Assembly: GCA_052035295.1 (NCBI GenBank)
Contig: JBPOHS010000179.1
Coordinates: forward strand, 1-43,068
Direction of reading: 5' to 3'
Source of the DNA: HdN1 sp052035295
Lineage (GTDB): Bacteria; Pseudomonadota; Gammaproteobacteria; Pseudomonadales; Ketobacteraceae
Length of the DNA: 43,068 bases
Shown here piece by piece: positions 1-9,000 of this stretch (its first letter is position 1; each line of letters opens with the position of its first letter). A program made the translations under genes and the position numbers. The notes under the pieces are model-generated. The model saw nothing but the letters and a program-made list of their open reading frames with translations. It searched no databases and was not told the origin of the DNA.

Positions 1-1581
1 TGTAGCGGTACAGTTTCATGCTCGGATGGCTCTCCTGGCAACTATTGCTCCGTGCATGGCCCCTATCTAGAAAGCTCGTCTTTTGATGCGTACAACGGTG
101 ACCAGATTTACCTGGACTGGTCAGCGCAGGGCGGCGGTGACTGGTATGAGGCGCTGGGCTATCTCATTGGTGACGGTGACGATGACACCTTTGGCACTGG
201 CGATGACACGGAAACCTTGTTGTTTTCGGAGCGCGGTGCCACCAAAGCGTTTTCGACCGAGACCGCAAGCGTCTCGGCCACTGACACCTACAAGTTCCGT
301 TTTGTGTCAGGCAGCTACGATGCCTCGGGCGGCACGGCACTGGGTGCCAGCCTGTACGTTGATAACGTTCGCGTTGTCAGTGGCGCTTCACTGACAGACA
401 CAGTGGCTCTCAATATTGCGCGCCGGGTGGCATTCCAGAATACGGATGACAACCCTGCAGCCACTCGCGAATTGACCGTCACCGTGGTCACTGAAGATGC
501 CAGCACAGACACTGCTTATGCCAACATCAATATCAATCTCAACGCCGCACCAACGATCACCTCGAATGGCGGCGGGGATTCAGCAACAATATCTATCGCA
601 GAAAACCAAACGGCCGTCACCACAGTCACCGCCACCGATGAAGACGGTGACGATATCACTTACAGCATCGCCGGTGGCACCGATGCGGCAGCCTTTGCCA
701 TCAATGCCACCAGTGGCGCCCTTCGCTTCATCAATGCGCCAGATCTCGGGGTGAAGACCAGTTACAGCGTGATTGTGAGCGCAAGCGACGGCGAAGCAAG
801 CGATGAGCAAACTTTGACAGTGAACGTAACCACTGAATCAGTAAGATCACGGAACAGTGGTGGATCGGCAACCTTCGGCTTTTTGTCAGCGTTGGCGTTG
901 CTCGCGCTGCGCCGCATGAAAAGCGGGGTCAAGGGTATCCCCGTTCTCTTTGCAGCGACGGTTCTGGCCGCTGTCAGCACACCCAGCCATGCAGAGCAGA
1001 CATTACTCGATAAAGTTTCGGTTACAGTACAGGGTATGCATGTCAACGCTCAAGAAGCCAACGATCGTTTCAACTATCAAATAAGCAATGCCGGCCTCGA
1101 GGGCAGTCTTAAAAGTGGCGACGATCAGCATGAGGGTTGGGGCATCAATGCCGGCTATATGATAGATGATGCTTGGCAGGTAACTGCCGGCTACGTCGAT
1201 CTGGGGGATGCCGACACGTCGATCGTGACCGACGTAGCAGCCATTGATAACTTTTTGAGCAACACCGATAACATCCGTATGCAAACCGGAAGCGGAATGA
1301 CCCTGGGGGCAAGCTACATCGCTGACATGGGCAATGATTGGTTCGCCAACGCCAATGTCGGTATTTTTGCCTGGAAAGCAGAAATGAACTTCGATAGCGC
1401 AACCAGTGATCGCAAGGTTACAGAGTCTGATCAGGATTTCTTCTTTGGTGCGGGAATCGCCAAGCGCGTGATTGCCCCATTGTCTGTGGGCTTCGGATGG
1501 CAACGCTACCGTCTGGATGCCTCTGATCTGGATACCTTCATGCTGACAGCCACTTACCACGTGGGAACAGCATTCAAGTAA
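1..1581 (+). CDS. 5'-truncated cadherin-domain surface protein fused in frame to an outer-membrane beta-barrel
   Basis: The frame is open from base 1, so the true start lies outside the window; 526 residues are visible. The first third is beta-rich, Asp/Gly/Thr-rich extracellular-type sequence. A cadherin-like domain follows at about nt 580-830 (motifs DEDGDDITYSI, ATSGAL and SASDGEASDEQTLTV). At nt 853-915 there is a Gly/Ser-rich stretch, a hydrophobic helix FGFLSALALLAL and two arginines, which resembles a C-terminal sorting tail of the GlyGly-CTERM (rhombosortase) kind. The frame does not stop there. It continues at ATG 916 into a typical signal peptide (cleavage likely after SHA, nt 993) and a barrel of about 195 residues with alternating hydrophobic/Gly strands, like the OmpA/OmpW superfamily. 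No ribosome binding site precedes ATG 916. I see the domains; that the two halves are one polypeptide, rather than two overlapping genes, is inference. A terminator follows at 1611. Confidence 0.75.
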   Translation, partial: CSGTVSCSDGSPGNYCSVHGPYLESSSFDAYNGDQIYLDWSAQGGGDWYEALGYLIGDGDDDTFGTGDDTETLLFSERGATKAFSTETASVSATDTYKFRFVSGSYDASGGTALGASLYVDNVRVVSGASLTDTVALNIARRVAFQNTDDNPAATRELTVTVVTEDASTDTAYANININLNAAPTITSNGGGDSATISIAENQTAVTTVTATDEDGDDITYSIAGGTDAAAFAINATSGALRFINAPDLGVKTSYSVIVSASDGEASDEQTLTVNVTTESVRSRNSGGSATFGFLSALALLALRRMKSGVKGIPVLFAATVLAAVSTPSHAEQTLLDKVSVTVQGMHVNAQEANDRFNYQISNAGLEGSLKSGDDQHEGWGINAGYMIDDAWQVTAGYVDLGDADTSIVTDVAAIDNFLSNTDNIRMQTGSGMTLGASYIADMGNDWFANANVGIFAWKAEMNFDSATSDRKVTESDQDFFFGAGIAKRVIAPLSVGFGWQRYRLDASDLDTFMLTATYHVGTAFK

Positions 1582-1610
1582 TCCACCAAGAGTTGCTGAT
1601 CAATCGTCAA

Positions 1611-1643
1611 ACTATGCCGGGGCACGCCCCGGCATAGTCTTTT
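1611..1643 (+). terminator. Rho-independent terminator of the fused surface-protein gene
   Basis: A perfect 12-bp stem (ACTATGCCGGGG at 1611-1622 with its complement at 1627-1638) and a 4-nt loop are followed by CTTTTC. It begins 30 nt after the stop codon. Confidence 0.85.
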
Positions 1644-2118
1644 CAACGGGATACATTTGAAATACCACGCGCCGATCACCCTCCAAGGATTTGCATCCCG
1701 TCACATTTCCGCTTCAACTTCGTCACAAACCACGATCCCCGCCTACCGCTCATCACGACCACCCCTTGACACGCGATTGATGCGGTCAACATACTCGCCG
1801 CGCATTGCCGGACAGTCGCGTCTGACGCACCTGTCGCGCTGGCACGCATGCTTGTTGACCGAGTTCGCCGGGCCCGTTAATTCGGGCATTATTAACAAAA
1901 AAATACTTCAAAATCGGCAAGCAAAATTTCAAGGGTAGAGAATACTTAAGGTGCCGATTCTGATAACGTAGGAACTGAGCTTGAAAGCACTCGGAGAGTG
2001 GCTTCAGACTGGCTTGGCGATGACATGCTTGCAACGATATCGTCAACGCACAGTGCCGGCTCCAACGTTGCAATGGAATGGGAAAATAATGTGAATAAAG
2101 GCGGAGAGGTAGCCAACC
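1644..2118. other. Intergenic region, no gene seen
   Basis: About 475 bp between a terminator and the PEP-CTERM gene. Open frames here have no convincing start, ribosome site or protein-like composition. It holds a short GC hairpin (GCCCG/CGGGC around TTAATT, 1872-1887), an AT-rich patch at about 1888-1945, and the sigma-54-like site at 1999-2014. Confidence 0.6.
1999..2014 (+). promoter_or_regulatory. Possible sigma-54 (-24/-12) promoter of the PEP-CTERM gene
   Basis: TGGCTTCAGACTGGCT has GG and GC separated by exactly 10 nt and matches TGGC and the final GCT of the consensus, but not the middle. It is 105 nt upstream of the start codon. PEP-CTERM genes in several bacteria are known to use sigma-54 with PrsK/PrsR, which makes the match more plausible, but GG-N10-GC is common by chance. 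Confidence 0.3.
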
Positions 2119-2772
2119 ATGAGAGTCGTAACGGGAATCATAATCGGCATGTTGATGACACTCAATGCGCATGCCGCGCTCATCAAGCAAGACTGGTCAA
2201 ACAGCGGTGATCAACTTGTATCCATCGACACGAACGCCAACCTGGCCTGGTTGTCGCCCTCGCTCTTTTTCGGCATGTCGTGGAACGAGGTAGAAGACCG
2301 TTTGGCCAATGACCCGCTCTATCAGGGCTACCGCTTTGCCTCTGTTTCCGAGTACGTGTCATTGCTCGGTCCTGGCAGCCTGGATCTTCTGGATTACGAG
2401 TATCAAATCCCCCCCGAGGGAAGCGCGCGCTTCATCGATCACTTCTCGCTGGGTTCGGCCACTTCGCTGGGCTTCCTGGAGTTCTACTTCGGTTCCCCTT
2501 ACTTCGAGCCGTTCTTCGGACCTGATGGCGGTTATATTGCTGACTTTACCGGCGTTCACTTTGACGAAAACGGTTACATGTTCATCGCCGATCTCGCCAA
2601 CCCGGCCGAGTGGCTGCCCAACTATTCCAGCAACGATCACAGCTATCTGCTGGTCCGCGATGTCAGCGAGGTTCCGGAGCCCGCGACTTACCTGCTGATG
2701 CTTCTGGGTTTGTTTGCGGTAGCAGCGGGCAAGGCGGGTAACGCACGCCGCGCTGCCACGATCGCTGCCTGA
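2119..2772 (+). CDS. PEP-CTERM sorted exported protein
   Basis: 217 residues. An N-terminal signal peptide (cleavage probably after AHA, residue 19) is followed by an Asp/Tyr/Phe-rich exported domain of unknown function and a canonical PEP-CTERM tail: VPEPATYLLML, a hydrophobic segment, then a basic end (GNARRAATIAA). In the family, this tail is cut by exosortase (EpsH/XrtA) on export, and the proteins are usually tied to exopolysaccharide or floc formation. No exosortase is in the window. ATG 2119 is preceded by GGAGAGG at good spacing. The gene stands alone between a long leader and a hairpin at 2787. The sorting class is confident; the function of the central domain is unknown. Confidence 0.88.
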   Translation: MRVVTGIIIGMLMTLNAHAALIKQDWSNSGDQLVSIDTNANLAWLSPSLFFGMSWNEVEDRLANDPLYQGYRFASVSEYVSLLGPGSLDLLDYEYQIPPEGSARFIDHFSLGSATSLGFLEFYFGSPYFEPFFGPDGGYIADFTGVHFDENGYMFIADLANPAEWLPNYSSNDHSYLLVRDVSEVPEPATYLLMLLGLFAVAAGKAGNARRAATIAA

Positions 2773-2786
2773 CAGTTTTTCCCCGA

Positions 2787-2806
2787 GGGTTGCCCACCGG
2801 CAACCC
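2787..2806 (+). terminator. Hairpin after the PEP-CTERM gene
   Basis: Perfect 8-bp stem GGGTTGCC / GGCAACCC with a CACC loop, 14 nt past the stop codon. The downstream sequence is pyrimidine-rich (TTGACCTCTCCCTCC) rather than a pure T run, so termination may be weak. Confidence 0.6.
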
Positions 2807-2943
2807 TTGACCTCTCCCTCCCCTTGTTTTGCCGCTCACCCGCCTGCTCACAACGGTCTTTTGACAGTACCGTCTTTTACTTCCGGCCATAAACTCCTTG
2901 CACATCAACTGCCTGTTTCGACGCCCGACGGCTCGTGATCCCG

Positions 2944-2959
2944 TGGCACATTTTTCGCA
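2944..2959 (+). promoter_or_regulatory. Candidate sigma-54 promoter of the octad-repeat giant gene
   Basis: TGGCACATTTTTCGCA fits the -24/-12 consensus TGGCACGNNNNTTGCW at 14 of 16 positions, counting the four N positions as matches, with GG (2945-2946) and GC (2957-2958) exactly 10 nt apart. The predicted transcript would start near 2970 and leave a leader of about 90 nt before GTG 3062. No enhancer site was identified. Confidence 0.5.
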
Positions 2960-3061
2960 CCGGTTGCCTCTACTTCGCGGATATTGCAGCTGAGGGACGG
3001 AGATCGATGATTTCCCGGCCTTCGGGCTATCCGGCGACAACCGGTAACGAGGATCATCACC

Positions 3062-6000
3062 GTGGCACTGAAAGACCTGACTCCCGCAGAAATCGCCGCA
3101 CTGGGCAACAGTGAGGTGGCGGCGATTACGGCAGCGCAGATCATGACGCTGTCCACGGAACAGGTAGCCGCCCTGACCGCGTCGCAAATCCCCTCGCTGA
3201 CGAACACGGCCATTGGCGGTCTGACGACGGCGCACATGACCGTGCTTTCCAACAGCGTCGTGCAGGCGCTGACCGCAGCGCAGGCCGGCGCCCTGCGCTC
3301 CAACCAGCTGGCCGCCCTCAGTGCCAGCCAGATCAGCAGTCTGGATGTCGAAGACGTTGCCGCCATCACCGCGGCCGCCGCTCGTGGGCTGGATGCCTCT
3401 GACATGGGTGCCCTGAGCGCAGCACAAGTGGCAGCGCTGCGCACCGGTGCCGTGGCGGCGCTGACCAGCACTGCAATCTCCGGTCTCTCGGCCAGCCAGA
3501 TTGAAGCCCTGAGCGCTTCCCAGTTGAGTTCGATGACCACTGCGCAGGTGCGCAATCTCACTGGCACCCAGATCGCCGCCATCGAGACGGCCGACCTGGC
3601 AGCCATGAAGGCCCTGCAGATTGCAGCGATCGAGAGCCAGGACATGGCTTCTATCACCGTCAACCAGATCACGGCGTTGGGGTCGCATCAGTTCTTTCGA
3701 CTGACGTCGGTCCAGATCGACGCCCTTACCCCCACCCAGATCAGCGCCATCGAAACCCAGGATCTGGCTGCACTGCAGGCCACGGCCATTGCCGGACTGG
3801 ATGCGTCTGCCATGGCGGCACTTTCCACCCAGCAGATCGCCGGGCTTCGTACCGTGCAGGTGGCGGCCTTTTCGTCGCTACAGATGCAAGCGCTTTCCAA
3901 CGACCAGCTGTCGGCGCTGACCACGGCGCAGGCGGCCGTCCTCAAGTCGTCTCAACTGGCCGCCTTGTCGGCCAGTCAGCTGCAAGCCCTGGAAACCGCC
4001 GATGTTGCGGCATTGACGATAGGGGCCGTCGCGGGGATCAATGCATCTTCGTTCAGCCAGCTGACCACCGCTCAGATCAGCGCGCTCACCAGCCGCCAGA
4101 TTGCCAATCTTGCCACCGGCGTGGTGGCGGCCCTGAGCAATGACCAGATCGTGGCGCTGGGCACCACCGATTTGAGCGCCTTGCGTACGGCCCATATCAC
4201 GGCCATGAGCGCCGGGCAGCTGGGCGCGTTTTCAACGGATCAGATCGCCAATCTGGGCACACACCACATTGCCGCCATGGAAACCGCTGACCTGAACGGG
4301 CTCAGCACTGCCCAGGTACAGGCACTGACCACTCGTCAGGCCGGCGCGCTGAAGTCTGCGCAACTGGCCGCCTTCAGCGACACGCAGCTCGGCGCGATAG
4401 AAACACAGGACATGGCCGCACTGACGACCCAGGCGCTGCAGGGGCTGAACGCCGCGCAGGTCACGACGCTGGGAACGCATCAACTGGCTGCCATGGGGTC
4501 GAAACAAATCGCCGCCCTCGCTACTGATCGCATCAGTGCACTCTCCAATGAACAACTGGTCGCACTCACCACCAGCGGTGCGGCGGCCCTGCGGTCAGCA
4601 CAACTGGCCGCGCTCTCGAACAGTCAGCTCAATGCCCTGGAAACCGCCGACGTCGCCGCCCTGTCGACGCTGGCCCTGCCCGGGTTGAGCACAGCCCAAC
4701 TCGTCGGCTGGAGCACGACGCAGATCGCCGCGCTCGCCACGCATCAACTTGGCGCCCTGCGCAGCCTGCAGATCAGCTCCCTGACCGAAGACCAGATGGC
4801 AGCGCTTTCCGCCAGCCAGCTACGGTCGTTGCGTACGCAACAGATTGCCGCCCTGACCTCCCGCCAGATCGGCGCCATTGAAACCGGTGATCTGGCGAAC
4901 CTGACCACCCAACAGGTGGCGGCCATCGGCAGCCACACGCTAAGTGCGCTTTCCTCGGATCAACTGTCGGCGCTGACAACGCAACAAGCCGCAGCGCTGC
5001 GCTCCGCGCAAGTGGCGGCACTGTCGGCGGAGCAATTGAACAGCCTGGACACCCAGGATCTGGCGGCGCTTTCCACGGCGGCGCTCAATGCCCTGGGTAC
5101 CCAGCAGTTGGCAGACATGGCAGCGGCGCAAGTGAGCGCGCTCACCACCAGGCAGGTGGGGGCCTTGCGGACGGCGTTGATCAGCGCCCTGACCACCGAT
5201 CAGGTCGCGGCCCTGACCAGCGACCAGGTCGTGGCCCTGAAAACCGCGCAGATCGCCACCCTGAGCAGCACCCAGATCAGCGCCCTCGACACCGAAGACA
5301 TCGCCGCCCTGGGCACGCAGCAAGTGGTTGCCATTCAGACCTCGGTCATCGATGCCCTGACCGATGAACAGATTGTGGCCTTGAGCACGCGGCAGGCCGC
5401 CGCCCTGACCTCGGCCCAGGTGGCCGCCCTGACCACCGACCAGCTGCTGGCCATGGAAAGCGAGGATCTGGCCGCCTTGTCGGTGTCTGCCGTGAAAGGG
5501 TTTTCCACGGCGCAGTACCTCAGTCTGGGCACGAACGGTATCAGCACGTTGACGACCGCGCAGGTCGCCACCCTCGGAACCGACGCCATCAGCCAGCTGT
5601 CGACCGCGCAGATTGCCGTGTTCTCGACGGCGCAGATCGCCACGCTCTCGTCGGCACAGCTGGCCGCCATGGGCACGTCACAGATCGCCGCCATCGAAAC
5701 CGTCGACCTCGCCAGCCTGACGGCCAGTTCCCTTAATGGCCTGTCGAGCCTGCAGGTACGCGCGCTGGACAGCAACCAGATCGCCGCACTGACCACTGCC
5801 CAACTGAACAGCATGACATCGACGCAGCTGGAAGGGCTGGATACCACCCAAATTCAGGCATTGACCACACAACAGGTGGCGACCCTTCCCACCAGCCTGA
5901 TCAACAGCTTGAGCACCCAACAATTTGCCGCCTTCGAGACCCAGGATTTCGCGGCCCTGACCTCGACACAAATCGCCCAGTTGGAATCCCGGGATGTCGC

Positions 6001-9000
6001 CGCCCTGACCACGGATCATATCGTGGCTCTCACCACCCGGCAGGCCAGTGTGCTGCGTTCCAGCCACCTGGCGGCCCTGAGTACGTCCCAGATTCACGCC
6101 ATGGAAACGGCCGATGTGGCGGTATTGACCAGCGCCGCGCTGCAAAGCCTGACCAGTGTTCAACTGGCCAACCTGAGCACCGATCAGGTTGCGGCCCTCA
6201 CGGCAACCCAGGTGGCCAGTCTGACCACGCGCACACTCGCGGGCCTGAGCACCGACCAGGTGGTGGCTCTTGGAACACACCAGGCCGCAGCCCTGGGTTC
6301 GCGCCAGCTCGCGTCCCTCAGCACGTCGCAGATCAGCAACCTGGAAACCGCCGACCTCGCCGCATTGACCACCGGCACCCTGCAGGGCCTGACCACCACG
6401 CAGGCCGCCGCACTCACCACGAATCAACTGGGCAGCCTGCGCACAATCCAGGTCGCCACCCTGGAAACAGAAAACATCGCTGCCTTTACCACCGATCAAA
6501 TCGCGGCACTGACCACTGCGCAAGCGGCCGCCATGCGTTCCGGCCAGATCCGGGCGCTCGGCACGAACCAGATCGACGCCCTGGAAACCGCCGATCTGGC
6601 CGCCCTGACCACGGCTGCGTTGCAGGGTTTCACCACGGTACAAATCCCCACACTGTCGACAGAACAGATTGCCAGCCTGACCACGGCGCAGCTGACGTCG
6701 CTGGCCACCACCCGTATCGCCGTGCTCGAGACCAACCAGATCGCCAGCTTGACCACCCAACAGGCCGCCGCACTGACCACCCAGCAATTGGTGGGCATGA
6801 GTTCGACGCAAATTGCCGCGTTTGAAACCGAAGACTTCGCCGCGCTCTCGACGGCCCAGATCGTGTCCCTGCAAACGGCCGACATGACCGCGCTGTCCAC
6901 CGCGCAAGTGGTCGCCCTGACGACACTACAGGCAGGGGCGCTGCGCTCCAGCCAACTGGGCGTCCTCAGTACCGTGCAGCTCGCCGCCCTCGACACCGAA
7001 GACCTGGCGGCGTTTTCCACACAAGGCCTTCAAGGTCTGACCACCCAGCAAATGGTCGGGCTCCAGACCAGCGCGATCGCCTCGCTCACCAGCACACAAG
7101 TGTCAGCGCTGCGTTCCTCCCAGGCCGGGGCTTTCTCGACCGATCAGATCGTGGCGCTGGACACCCTCCAGATCAGCGCCCTGCGATCCAGCCATCTGGT
7201 GGCCCTGAATTCCGATCAGATTGGCGCCTTCAACAGCGATGACATCGCGGCCCTCACCAGCACCGCAATCTCAGGCCTGACCACCGCAAACATTGGCGGC
7301 CTCAGCAGCACCCAAGTCGCCGCGTTGTCGACCACCCAGATTGGCGCGCTCAGCACGGCCGTGGTGGCCGGCTTCAGCACCAGCCAGCTGGACCTGTTCA
7401 GCACCGACCAGATCGCCGCACTCAGCACCAGTCAGGTGGTCGCACTGGGTACCACCCAAGTGGGCGCGCTCAGCACCGACGACTTCTCGGCCTTCACCAG
7501 CCTGCAGGTCAGTGTGCTGCAAACCGAAGACATGGTCGCCCTGACCACCAATCAGATCCTGTCACTCACCACGACACAAGCCGGTGCCCTGCGTTCCCAG
7601 CAGGTGTCCGCCTGGAGCACGACGCAACTCGCCGTCCTCGAAACCGCCGACCTGGCTGCACTCACCAGCACGGCAGTGAAAGGGCTTTCGACCCAACAGA
7701 TGCAGGCGCTCACCACCGATCATATGGGCGCTCTGACCACCGATCAGGTCACCGCCTTCAATACCCAGCAATGGTCGGCATTGACGACCCAGCAGCTCGT
7801 CGCGCTGCACACCGACCAGGCCAGTGCCATGACCTCGGCACAACTGACCACACTCAGTACCGATCAATGGCTGGCCCTGGAGACCGAAGATGTCGCTGCC
7901 CTGTCGACCAGCGCCATCACCGGCCTGAACAGCGACCAGATTGCAGCAATGGACAGCCGCTTTATCACAGCCCTGACCAGTGACCAGGTTGCGACCCTCA
8001 GCAGCGAGCAGATTACTCATTTCGACACCACGCAAATCGACTACCTCAGTGCCGACCAGCTCGCCGCGCTGTCAACCGCCGCCATCGTCGCCCTCAGCAC
8101 CGAGCAGATCACGAGCCTGGCCACTGACGCGCTCGCCAGTCTGACCACCGTGCAGATTCCCGTGCTGGAGACGGCCGACATTGTGGTATTGAGCACTGAT
8201 CAAATCGTGGCCCTCACTGTTGATCAGGCCGGGGTTTTGACCGCCACACACGCCGCAGCGCTCAGGACCGACCAGATCAAGGCGATCGAAGTCGACGATT
8301 TGGCATCCATGGCACCGGCCAGCATTGCCGGCTTTACCACCGACCAGATTCCCTGGCTGCGCGACGAACAGATAGTCAGCCTCGGCACACATCAGGTCGT
8401 GGCGTTGACGAGTACCCAGATCAGCAGCCTCACCAGCGATCAGGTGGTGGCATTGACCAACGATCAGGTCGTCGTGTTGACCACGGCGCAAATCGCCGCC
8501 TTCACTACCAGCCAGATTGCCGCGATCGAACTCGATGATATGGCCGTGCTCACCAGTCAGCAATTTGCGGCTATCGAAACGGTCGACATCGCCAGCCTGA
8601 CCAACAGCCAGGTCGAAGTGCTGACCACGACCCACTTCGCAGCCCTGTCGGCCAACCAGCTGGCAGCCATGACCACCACCCAGATTACCCATATTGAAGC
8701 CACCGACATCAGTGCGATCAGTAACGCCGCCCTGCAGGGCCTGACCACCGATCAGCTCGCCGCCCTGACGACCGAGCAAGTCGCGGCCTTGAGCACGACC
8801 CAGATTGCCTCTTTGAGCACGGCGGCCATCGATGCCTTGAGCGACAGCCAGTTCGAAGCACTGACCACCGAGCAGTTCCAGGTGCTGAGCCAGACCCAGT
8901 TCTCGAACCTGAGCACCCACGACTTCACCTTGCTGACCACGGCGCATATTGCCGCCATCACCACGCGCCAAATGAGCGTGATTGACGCCGATCGCATCGC

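Noticed and set aside
1841..1858. TGGCACGCATGCTTGTT as a sigma-54 promoter for the PEP-CTERM gene
   Set aside because: The -24 half is perfect but the -12 half is one base too far and lacks the invariant GC, and it is about 270 bp from the start codon. The 1999 site has correct spacing.
1657..1938. Short forward frame after the first terminator
   Set aside because: No ribosome site, Ser/Arg/His-rich composition typical of random GC-rich sequence, and no signal peptide or motif.
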